DNA from: an uncultured Gammaproteobacteria bacterium
GTDB taxonomy: Bacteria; Pseudomonadota; Gammaproteobacteria; Pseudomonadales; Azotimanducaceae_A
Length of the DNA stretch: 6,175 nucleotides
Assembly: GCA_913041025.1 (NCBI GenBank)
Contig: CAJWGQ010000169.1
Span: 1-6,175 of the forward strand
Reading direction: 5' to 3'
Both the position numbers and the translations under genes were made by a program. This document shows positions 1 to 6,004 of the stretch, piece by piece (position 1 is the first letter of the stretch; the number at the start of each line of letters is the position of its first letter). The notes beneath the pieces are model-generated. The model searched no databases and was not told the DNA's origin. It saw only the letters and a list, made by a program, of their open reading frames with translations.

Positions 1-91
1 TGCAAATCCTGGGCCGATTTTTGCCCGCAACTATCTGGGCAGTGCGTGGTACAACAATATCCCAGAAAATGGCGCTCTATTAGTCGTTTGA
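1..91 (+). CDS. Possible 3' end of an unrecognised plus-strand gene
   Basis: The frame beginning at base 2 is open from the window edge to a TGA at 89-91, giving 29 residues that end in GALLVV. The composition (mixed polar and aromatic residues, then a hydrophobic end) looks protein-like, but the other two plus frames are also open over most of this short stretch, so the reading is not secure. I do not recognise the family. If real, the gene converges on the minus-strand operon, with about 160 non-coding bases between the two stops. Confidence 0.3.
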   Translation, partial: ANPGPIFARNYLGSAWYNNIPENGALLVV

Positions 92-222
92 TTCTCTAAA
101 AATTAGGAATTTGGGGGCTCGCGGTCTCTGCAGGCAAAGAGTCCTGGTTTCTGTTTGCAAAAGTAGCTTTAGCTCGAGAGGCAACCGCCCAGATCCTGTG
201 CAACGAGATAGAAAAGCGTTTC

Positions 223-246
223 AAAAAGAGTCATATACCTCTCTCC
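223..246 (-). terminator. Weak candidate rho-independent terminator after the operon
   Basis: Read on the minus strand just after the stop of the last operon gene, AGAGAG and CTCTTT can pair (6 bp including one G-T) around an 8-base loop, and the 3' arm runs into a short T tract. The stem is short and AT-rich and shares its T tract with the pairing arm, so this is a weak prediction. The rest of 92-251 shows no convincing gene, repeat or strong hairpin. Confidence 0.25.
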
Positions 247-251
247 ATAGT

Positions 252-824
252 TCAGACACCACCACTTTTTTCGATTGAATCATAGTAGGCCTTGTACCCT
301 TCATGCATAGCTCTCACGCAGTCACCAGCGTTTTCAACCTTTTTCCACATATCGTTACAAACGGTTTGCATTACTTCGGGCCGATTGGCTTTCACCCAGT
401 CTCGCGCGTCATAATAAATTGGTTGATCATTGGAGCTGGTCTCGATTTTTCCTATCTCACTGTCTACAAACGTTATTTCAAATGTGTCGGTTACGAGAAA
501 GTCTGTCTTCAAGGCTAGAACCAGGTCATCCTCTACTGTTATTGGACACTTAACTGTCCCCTGATCGGTGAAATTGCATTCCCCTCGATTCATGACCTTG
601 TAATTGCCACCCCTGGCCCAGGCTTGGTAGTAAAGTATCGAATCCGCTGAGGTATCTGCGAACTCTAGGAGCGGTGCAAGCTTTTCTGATTCAAATGAAT
701 AGAAGGCATCGATGAAAGCCTCAGCTTTTTTCAACATAGCGCTCTCAGCAGGCAAATGCCCGTCTGCTTGTAAATTGTTGGCTAGCAGAATCCCTAAAAC
801 CACCATAATTTTTTTAAAAAACAT
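252..824 (-). CDS. Small secreted protein, NTF2/SnoaL-like appearance, unknown function
   Basis: A 190-residue protein probably exported to the periplasm. It begins with a classic signal peptide: MFFKK, then a hydrophobic core at residues 6-15, with likely cleavage after Ala20 (LQA/DG). The mature part starts with a helix (about 29-55) followed by strand-like segments with aromatic residues (YYQAWARGGNYKV, about 65-77) and TDTFEITF at 112-119, a pattern reminiscent of NTF2-like/SnoaL cone folds. Four cysteines (83, 93, 156, 169) could form two disulfides, which fits export. The frame extends to a TTG at 842, but ATG at 824 is preferred because AGGAG lies 6 bases before it and would be coding under the longer start. 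The gene begins 35 bases after the allophanate hydrolase stop, so it is probably the last gene of that operon. The fold is inferred from appearance only, and I can assign no catalytic residues. Confidence 0.85.
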   Translation of the reverse strand: MFFKKIMVVLGILLANNLQADGHLPAESAMLKKAEAFIDAFYSFESEKLAPLLEFADTSADSILYYQAWARGGNYKVMNRGECNFTDQGTVKCPITVEDDLVLALKTDFLVTDTFEITFVDSEIGKIETSSNDQPIYYDARDWVKANRPEVMQTVCNDMWKKVENAGDCVRAMHEGYKAYYDSIEKSGGV

Positions 825-830
825 GCCCGA

Positions 831-836
831 CTCCTT
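831..836 (-). promoter_or_regulatory. Ribosome binding site that fixes the start of the secreted protein
   Basis: AAGGAG on the minus strand stands 6 bases before the ATG at 824-822. It lies inside the open frame if the upstream TTG at 842 were used, so it argues for the ATG. The protein then begins directly with a well-formed signal peptide, which supports the same choice. Confidence 0.8.
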
Positions 837-859
837 TTGCAATCATTCTAAAATTACGC

Positions 860-2641
860 TCATACCTTCGATTCTAGGTAAGCCCGCCAACCCCCAAATT
901 CTGTGACATTTTTCGCGCCCTTAATCCCTATCCCCTCACATATAAAACCTTGCTTCAAACTCCCGTCAGCCAACCTGATGCTGCCTAAACCAAGAGGTTT
1001 AGGAATCCCTGCTAAGAAGCTACCCACTGTTGACGAGATGATTTCCCAAACCTCGACTTGAATCTCTGCTCCTCCCTCTGCAGCCTCAACAAGCCCTGGC
1101 CTCTCGGGTGGCCCACCAGGAAGTGCATACAGCTCATATGTTTTCGAAGTTGTTGTTTTCTTTTTTAGCACACCGCCTCTTTCGAGAAGTTGATGGTTGA
1201 GGGGCAATCCTTCCATATGGGCCCCACACACCACAATCTCCATTCGCTTTCTGTCAAATAATCCTTTCTCAGTGGAGGTGGGTCCTTCTCCAGCAATAAG
1301 ACTTTGCATTACTGAGGCTGTATCCAATAGCTTGGCATCTTCCATCGCTTTTGCGACAAGAGTAATCCCAAACGGCTTTCCATCTTCGGCGTCGATACCT
1401 GGTATCGCTATACCGCACAGATCCAATAAATTCATGTAATTGGTAAATTTACCTAGCTCAGTGTTGACAGCAATCGGCTCGGCAGCCACTTGCTCAATCG
1501 AAGGATGACTGGAAGCCGTTGGAGTGATGAGAACATCAACTTTATCTAATTCTCGCTCACATAGTTGCTTCAGGCTTGCTAGCCTATACGTAGAAGCAAA
1601 AACCTCCTCCGCTGTTCGAGTTTTCCCTCCTAGTATGATTTTTCTGGTGACATCCATAACGTCTCCCTCTTCCTCTATGAGAAATTCACCGACACTGAGC
1701 GTTCTTTCGGCTACCCATGGCCCTGCGTAAAGCTCTTCTCCCGCGTCACTAAAGGGCGCAAAATCGATCTTAATAAGATCTACACCACTGGTTTCGAGGG
1801 ACTTTAGCGTCTCTTCATATGCCTTTTGATAAGTTTGATCGCCCCCCTCTAGCCATTTGGAATCAACGAATCCGCAGGTCAGACTGCCACCAGATGCGAT
1901 ATCTACTTTGATTAGGTTGTAGTGTTCATTTTTTCTAGCAAAAGAATCATAGTGATCAAATTCGATACAGACATCTGCAACGAGAGCGGCATCGACAGGG
2001 TTGTTTGCAAAAATACTCACGCAGTCTAACGACTTGCAGGCCGGGACGACCCCGTTGCAAGAGATCAAACCTCGACTTGGCTTAAATCCCACTATGCCAT
2101 TCAGAGCCGCGGGGACTCTTCCAGAGCCAGCCGTGTCAGTACCCAGTGCGAATACAACCAGGCCAGAGGCCACTGCTATCGCAGAACCCGAGGAGGAACC
2201 TCCACTAATCAATTCCGGACGGTCTGGGTGGGTTGTAATCCCAAAGGGAGATCTGGTGCCAACTAATCCAGTCGCAAATTGGTCCATATTTGTTTTGCCG
2301 ATTGGAATCGCACCCGCCTCAATTAATATCTGAACCACAAAGGCACTCTTTGGAGGAAGATAGCCGAACGCTGCACAACCGGCGGTCGTTTCAACTTGCG
2401 ATAGGTCAATATTGTCTTTTATAGCAAACGGCACGCCCCACAGAGGTTTTTTATCGAAGTCCAATGGACCCAGACTTTCTATATATGGACCAAAAATATT
2501 ACGGTCTGGAGGAGTAATCCAAATATTGCAGCTAGAGAGCTCTAGAGCTTTCTTCACTATTTCCTCGCAGAGCGCGTCTGGCGTCAGCAGCTCGTCTAAG
2601 TAAGCTTTTCTTATACTTTGAATTCCGCCTCGGGCCATCAT
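860..2641 (-). CDS. atzF: Allophanate hydrolase (amidase domain plus C-terminal domain)
   Basis: Cytoplasmic enzyme that hydrolyses allophanate, yielding in the end two ammonium and CO2; it is the last step of the carboxylase routes for urea and guanidine and of s-triazine breakdown. With the ATG at 2641 it has 593 residues, near the usual 600. The amidase-signature domain spans about residues 5-465 and keeps the full Ser-cisSer-Lys triad: Lys75 in AIKDN, cis-Ser149 in GGSSSGS and nucleophile Ser173 in DTAGSGRVPA. The 74 and 24 residue spacings match characterised AtzF. The C-terminal domain (about 467-593), with HMEGLPLN, YALPGGPPERPGL, IPKPLGLGS and FGGWRAYL, is the one typical of allophanate hydrolases; in the family it is linked to decarboxylating the first product or to oligomerisation. 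The frame is open 38 codons further to a TTG at 2755, but homology begins near the ATG (IQSIRKAYLDE). Neither start has a good Shine-Dalgarno. No carboxylase gene adjoins it. Confidence 0.96.
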   Translation of the reverse strand: MMARGGIQSIRKAYLDELLTPDALCEEIVKKALELSSCNIWITPPDRNIFGPYIESLGPLDFDKKPLWGVPFAIKDNIDLSQVETTAGCAAFGYLPPKSAFVVQILIEAGAIPIGKTNMDQFATGLVGTRSPFGITTHPDRPELISGGSSSGSAIAVASGLVVFALGTDTAGSGRVPAALNGIVGFKPSRGLISCNGVVPACKSLDCVSIFANNPVDAALVADVCIEFDHYDSFARKNEHYNLIKVDIASGGSLTCGFVDSKWLEGGDQTYQKAYEETLKSLETSGVDLIKIDFAPFSDAGEELYAGPWVAERTLSVGEFLIEEEGDVMDVTRKIILGGKTRTAEEVFASTYRLASLKQLCERELDKVDVLITPTASSHPSIEQVAAEPIAVNTELGKFTNYMNLLDLCGIAIPGIDAEDGKPFGITLVAKAMEDAKLLDTASVMQSLIAGEGPTSTEKGLFDRKRMEIVVCGAHMEGLPLNHQLLERGGVLKKKTTTSKTYELYALPGGPPERPGLVEAAEGGAEIQVEVWEIISSTVGSFLAGIPKPLGLGSIRLADGSLKQGFICEGIGIKGAKNVTEFGGWRAYLESKV

Positions 2642-2764
2642 CTTTAAGTTGGATTGCTCTATGATGAACCTACCCGTGTCGCTGCAAAATACGATCGAAT
2701 GATCGAGTGAGGTTTGTTGAACAAATATAACTTCGCACGCACAAGAAACGTTCAATCGACGTCA

Positions 2765-3100
2765 CTACAGATCCTCCGCTTCATCAGGTCGAATCTTTCT
2801 CTCTCCGTCCCACCAGGCCTGCCCACTTTCCTCCAAACTCTCTTTCAACGCATAACGACCTCTATTCAGGAAGTAAGAGGCGACTAGCGTTACTACAAAG
2901 ATAACACCAGCAATCCACTCCCATGCAACCCATTCATTGAATGCATCCAGAGACTTTGCCCATTCGAAATCCCAAGATCCCGTCCAAGTGCCGTCCTCTG
3001 TGAAAGCTGCTTTCTCCTCTGATTCGCCAGCTGATAATTCACCGCGACTTGCAGACTGAGTCTCAGACTCTGAAGCAGGTTTATTTCGCTCAATCAACAA
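2765..3100 (-). CDS. Tryptophan-rich small single-span membrane protein, unknown function
   Basis: A 111-residue protein I do not recognise. Residues 1-37 are polar and rich in Ser, Glu and Ala, and probably disordered. Residues 38-62 are Trp-rich (W39, W43, W47, W57, W60, W62). One hydrophobic segment follows (about 62-79, WIAGVIFVVTLVASYF), then a basic turn (NRGR) and a charged tail with W96 and W97. By the positive-inside rule the tail is cytoplasmic and the Trp-rich part faces the periplasm. Translation starts at TTG: there is no internal Met, an in-frame TAA lies just upstream, and AAGGAG stands 7 bases before the TTG. It sits between the ABC ATPase (75 bases) and the allophanate hydrolase, on the same strand. 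An accessory subunit of the importer is a reasonable guess from position and topology, but nothing in the sequence proves it. Confidence 0.8.
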   Translation of the reverse strand: MLIERNKPASESETQSASRGELSAGESEEKAAFTEDGTWTGSWDFEWAKSLDAFNEWVAWEWIAGVIFVVTLVASYFLNRGRYALKESLEESGQAWWDGERKIRPDEAEDL

Positions 3101-3173
3101 CCACCTGCTCCTTTAAATATGCGCTTTCCACTTTCAAATAATTCAACGAAGTAATTTGGTCTGGCTTATACAT
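3090..3173 (-). CDS. Possible 27-residue ORF, coupled to its neighbours
   Basis: An ATG two bases after the ATPase stop opens a 27-codon frame (begins MYKPDQITSL, ends KEQVVVD) that stops at 3090-3092, overlapping the first codons of the 111-residue protein. GGAG lies 7 bases before the ATG, within the last ATPase codons, and the ORF's own Lys-Glu codons supply the AAGGAG of the next gene. This nested arrangement is typical of translational coupling. The peptide is polar with no membrane span and matches nothing I know. It could be a real small protein, a coupling leader or chance. It could also be the true N-terminus of the next gene split by a one-base frameshift. Confidence 0.35.
   Translation of the reverse strand: MYKPDQITSLNYLKVESAYLKEQVVVD
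3108..3113 (-). promoter_or_regulatory. Ribosome binding site supporting a TTG start
   Basis: AAGGAG on the minus strand is placed 7 bases before TTG at 3100-3098. It is the strongest Shine-Dalgarno in the operon and decides the start of the 111-residue membrane protein, which has no ATG. A second TTG follows immediately at 3097-3095 and could serve instead. Confidence 0.7.
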
Positions 3174-3175
3174 CT

Positions 3176-4003
3176 TCACACTCCATCATCCATACTGGGA
3201 TCGGTAGCTAACCTCCTGATTTCCTCTGGTATTCCTCGCAACTTATTTCTTCGTTCAGCATCTAAAGTTGCTTGGATACAAGGATCAGAAATATCCCTAT
3301 CAATAAGGACTTTGGAGCCATTAGTAGGGGAACTCTGATCAGCGCCAAGAGAGACAAGTCTCGTCCCAAGAATGAGAGCCTCTTCCAAATCGTGCGTAAC
3401 AAACAAGATAGTCATCTTAAAGTCTCTCCAAATTTCCTTCAGAAAGAGCTGCAGACTTTCTCTGGTCTTCGGATCCAGAGCGGAGAATGGTTCATCCAGG
3501 CACAAGATCGTCGGTTTTTGCAGCAAAGTCTGCGCTATCGCAACACGTTGTCGTTGCCCGCCCGAGAGTTGGTGAGGGTATTTCTTTGCATGTTCCATCA
3601 TCTTGACCATCTGTAGCATATCTCGGCCTTCTTCTTCCGCTTCCCGGCGCAGATCCCTCCACGCCCATCGAGAAAGTCCTAATTTTCTCGACAAGATTAC
3701 GTTTTCTAGGACGGTTAAATGGGGGAAAAGGGAATAATTCTGAAAAACGACGCCTCGCTTCGGATCGGGGGGACCAATAGCTTGCCCACAAAGAATGATC
3801 TCACCAGAACTAACCTGTTCTTGGCCAATAATCAGTCTTAAGAGCGTCGATTTTCCGCACCCTGAAGGACCAACCAACGTCACGAACTCCCCTTCCTGAA
3901 TCGATAAGTCTAGTTCCGATAAAACATCCTTTCCCTGATAACTGTGACAGATACCTCTGCAAGAAAGGAAAGGGGCTTTCTCTCCAACTTCCTGATCAAT
4001 CAT
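3176..4003 (-). CDS. ABC importer ATPase, nitrate/sulfonate/urea-carboxylase-linked type
   Basis: A 275-residue nucleotide-binding subunit that powers the importer from the cytoplasmic face. All ABC motifs are intact: Walker A GPSGCGKST at 45-53, Q-loop Gln88 in VVFQNYSLFPHLTVLENV, signature LSGGQ at 146-150, Walker B ILCLDEP at 166-172, D-loop SALD at 174-177 and switch His204 in VTHDLEEAL. The overall pattern is that of the nitrate/sulfonate/taurine (SsuB/TauB/NrtD) group, usually about 260 residues. A C-terminal stretch of about 50 residues after the core is polar and charged and has no domain I can name. The start overlaps the permease stop by four bases (ATGA), with GAGG 7 bases upstream inside the permease's last codons, so the two are translationally coupled and should assemble together. 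Confidence 0.96.
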   Translation of the reverse strand: MIDQEVGEKAPFLSCRGICHSYQGKDVLSELDLSIQEGEFVTLVGPSGCGKSTLLRLIIGQEQVSSGEIILCGQAIGPPDPKRGVVFQNYSLFPHLTVLENVILSRKLGLSRWAWRDLRREAEEEGRDMLQMVKMMEHAKKYPHQLSGGQRQRVAIAQTLLQKPTILCLDEPFSALDPKTRESLQLFLKEIWRDFKMTILFVTHDLEEALILGTRLVSLGADQSSPTNGSKVLIDRDISDPCIQATLDAERRNKLRGIPEEIRRLATDPSMDDGV

Positions 4004-4821
4004 CTTTGTGCCTCATACCAGGGGAAAAAACTTTTCACAGAGATACGCAAAAACCAATCCATGATGAAGCCCAAAAGCGTAATCCAAAGCACATAAGGGA
4101 TAATCACATCCATTGCCAAATATCTTCTGACCAAACCAATCCGATATCCCAAACCGTCTGTGGCTGAAATCATTTCGGCTGCTATCAGGAAAAGCCATGC
4201 GGCTCCTAATGTGAGCCTTGTCGTGTCCAAAAGCCTAGGCATCACTTGCGGCAATAGGATACGCGCGGGAATGGTTCCGGGTCTTGCGCCTAGACTCAAA
4301 GCTTTCGTAATTTGTTCCCCTGGCAGATGAGCTATGTAGAGCTGCAAATCCCGTGAAATCACAAAGACAGTTCCAAGAAAAATCAACGCAATCTTTGAAG
4401 TCTCTCCCACACCCAACGCGATGAAGAGGATTGGCAGGATGGTCAACGGCGGCACAATCGATAAAAAAGTCAAAAACGGACCGGAAATAGCCCTCATTAC
4501 AGGAAATATCGAGGTACTCAAACCCACCATTAATCCTACTGACGAGCCAAGAAAGATTCCCAATAAGAGCCTCGTTAGACTCGCAAGGGTGTCCGACCAC
4601 AATAAGTAGTTCCCAGTTCTAAGATCTGGCTGTGAAGCCATTCTTACAGTGGACTCCACCATTTTCGTAGCAGACGGCAGCAACTTATCATCCGGATTTA
4701 CACTAAGTCGTGCATCGCTAGCCAAAAGGTAGGCTCCGATGACCAGCAAGAACGGCAATAACGCCAGGACAACTCTGTGTGAAGCGCTCAATGAAGCATG
4801 AGTTCGAAACAAAACAAACAT
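4000..4821 (-). CDS. ABC importer permease, inner membrane
   Basis: A 273-residue membrane subunit of the BPD_transp_1 type (SsuC/TauC/NrtB relatives). The first span is about residues 17-34; a polar periplasmic loop follows (about 35-75), then further spans near 82-102, 115-138, 142-156, 204-220 and 237-256. The cytoplasmic EAA loop that docks on the ATPase is at about 172-191 (TKALSLGARPGTIPARILLP), with the conserved central Gly and the I-LP ending. It probably works as a homodimer, since only one permease gene is present. It follows the binding-protein gene by 22 bases. That gap has no good Shine-Dalgarno but holds a perfect TTTTATAAAA palindrome directly before the ATG, so translation may be weaker than that of the binding protein. 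It overlaps the ATPase gene by four bases. Confidence 0.95.
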   Translation of the reverse strand: MFVLFRTHASLSASHRVVLALLPFLLVIGAYLLASDARLSVNPDDKLLPSATKMVESTVRMASQPDLRTGNYLLWSDTLASLTRLLLGIFLGSSVGLMVGLSTSIFPVMRAISGPFLTFLSIVPPLTILPILFIALGVGETSKIALIFLGTVFVISRDLQLYIAHLPGEQITKALSLGARPGTIPARILLPQVMPRLLDTTRLTLGAAWLFLIAAEMISATDGLGYRIGLVRRYLAMDVIIPYVLWITLLGFIMDWFLRISVKSFFPWYEAQR

Positions 4822-4843
4822 TTTTATAAAACTGCTCTGGCGT

Positions 4844-5893
4844 TTATAGCTTTCCTTCCGAGGCCATCTTCATGTATCTGTCGACGAACCTGAGTTTTAT
4901 ATTACCGCTGTCACCCAAAACTGAACCGTCAGGAAACTCAATGCCCACGAAGTCTGGAGACGAGGCTCCTGCGCCGAATAAGCCATGGCTAAAAGAGAAT
5001 TGGCGAACATAATCCATTGTCTGTTTTATATCCTCACTAGTCGAGAAGGCAGCCGCCTCACTTGCTTCATAGAACATACTGGTGGTCTCGAGCTGCGCCT
5101 TAAACTCCTCCAGTGTGCCCCCCGCCATCTCTGCCATAAGTTCGATGGAATTGTCTGAACCCGCGGACATAACAGCCATCGCTTCGTACCACGCGCCTGT
5201 AATAGCCTTCTTACAAGCATCACCTAGATTCGTTCGGACCATAATAGTATCGACGATTTCGCCTGGAATCTGCGAGCTATCGAAAATAAGTTGAACGCCG
5301 GGGGTGCTAGAGACTGCCTGTAAGATAGGGTTCCACGTAACGAAAGCATCCCCGGGCCGTGAGGTCGATACCAGTCCACCTAGGTCAGCATCTGAGGCAT
5401 TAATCACCGATAGGTCTCTCTCACTCATGCCTGCTTCATCCAAAGCTCTCGCGAGCAAGTAATGACTCACCGACAGTTCGACGAGCTTCACTTCCTTACC
5501 CTTTAAGTCCGCTACGCTTACTCCCTCAGATCCGTTCAGCAAAATGCCATCGTTTCCGTTTGAAAAGTCGCCAATAACAAGAACCGTTGTGTCCACGCCA
5601 CCAACTGCCGGTATGGTAAGTCCATCCATGTTCGTCACCGATACCCCATCGAAAGCGCCTGCAGTATATAAGTTGACGCTTTCAATATAGTCATTGATCA
5701 ACTGGATACTGAGATCGACTCCATACTTTTCGCCCCATTTCTGTGCAATGCCGGTGCTTTCAATGAATCCCAAAGGTTCCCATCCCGTGTAATGGCTCCA
5801 TGCGAGAGAGCATCGTTCTGCGGCGAATGAAGCATTGGCCGACACTAAGAACCCAATAAGCAAAGCGTCTGCAACGAAGCGGTGAAATTTCAT
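4844..5893 (-). CDS. ABC importer periplasmic binding protein, urea/guanidine carboxylase-linked family
   Basis: A 349-residue substrate-binding protein. A signal peptide (MKFHR, hydrophobic core about 8-19, likely cleavage after Ala24 or Ala25) directs it to the periplasm; there is no lipobox. The mature protein strongly resembles the family known as the urea carboxylase-region periplasmic binding protein (TIGR03427 as I remember it), in a NrtA/SsuA-like two-lobed fold. Blocks that recall it are NDYIESVNLYTAG (67-79), TNMDGLTIPA (87-96), GDFSNGNDGILL (108-119), VELSVSHYLLARAL (138-151), VTWNP (185-189), IPGEIVD (209-215) and FVGIEFPDGSVLGDSGN near the end. The ligand is not proven: family members are linked by context to urea or guanidine, and either or a related compound is possible. 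ATG at 5893 has AAGGA 9 bases upstream. It is the first gene of the operon, behind a sigma-54 type promoter. Confidence 0.95.
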   Translation of the reverse strand: MKFHRFVADALLIGFLVSANASFAAERCSLAWSHYTGWEPLGFIESTGIAQKWGEKYGVDLSIQLINDYIESVNLYTAGAFDGVSVTNMDGLTIPAVGGVDTTVLVIGDFSNGNDGILLNGSEGVSVADLKGKEVKLVELSVSHYLLARALDEAGMSERDLSVINASDADLGGLVSTSRPGDAFVTWNPILQAVSSTPGVQLIFDSSQIPGEIVDTIMVRTNLGDACKKAITGAWYEAMAVMSAGSDNSIELMAEMAGGTLEEFKAQLETTSMFYEASEAAAFSTSEDIKQTMDYVRQFSFSHGLFGAGASSPDFVGIEFPDGSVLGDSGNIKLRFVDRYMKMASEGKL

Positions 5894-5912
5894 CTTGGAT
5901 AATCCTTATTAT

Positions 5913-5941
5913 TTGACCAGTGGGGTCGCGTTAAATCTAAC
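5913..5941 (+). promoter_or_regulatory. Candidate sigma-70 promoter for the divergent gene
   Basis: TTGACC (5 of 6 to the -35 consensus) is followed after 17 bases by TCTAAC (4 of 6 to the -10). It would start transcription near 5948, about 57 bases before the ATG at 6005 and almost exactly opposite the predicted sigma-54 start. Matches of this quality occur by chance, so this is only a candidate. Confidence 0.25.
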
Positions 5942-5959
5942 TACTTAACCCAGAGACGA

Positions 5960-5976
5960 AGCAATAATTGTTCCAA
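5960..5976 (-). promoter_or_regulatory. Sigma-54 (-24/-12) promoter for the operon
   Basis: The minus strand reads TTGGAACAATTATTGCT. Against the sigma-54 consensus YTGGCACG-R-N3-TTGCW it differs at only two defined positions. It keeps the essential GG (5974-5973) and GC (5962-5961) with exactly ten bases between them. The predicted transcription start is near 5949, giving a leader of about 56 bases before the ATG at 5893. This implies RpoN-dependent expression needing an enhancer-binding activator, plausibly NtrC under nitrogen limitation, which suits a nitrogen-scavenging operon. I found no convincing NtrC palindrome in the 200 bases upstream within the window, so the activator is inferred. 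Confidence 0.72.
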
Positions 5977-6004
5977 AACTCTCAAGAAAGCTGGTTTTCG
6001 CCTG

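Noticed and set aside
111..279. Plus-strand open frame from TTG at 111 (56 codons)
   Set aside because: No ATG and no properly spaced Shine-Dalgarno, a low-complexity Ser/Thr/Arg-rich product, and it overlaps the end of the well-supported secreted protein on the other strand.
2656..2715. Terminator or attenuator at the CGATC-ATTC-GATCG repeat
   Set aside because: The stem is only 5 bp, partly because CGATCG is itself palindromic, and no convincing T tract follows it.
2893..3093. 66-residue minus-strand ORF overlapping the 111-residue membrane protein
   Set aside because: It is a different frame of the same bases; the other frame has the strong ribosome binding site, a clear membrane span with positive-inside flank, and spans nearly the full gap between neighbours.
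5894..6004. Guanidine-I, -II or -III riboswitch ahead of the binding-protein gene
   Set aside because: The leader contains an isolated CTGGTC, but none of the other conserved ykkC blocks, no paired ACGR-loop hairpins and no guanidine-III pseudoknot pattern. The leader from the predicted start is also too short for guanidine-I.
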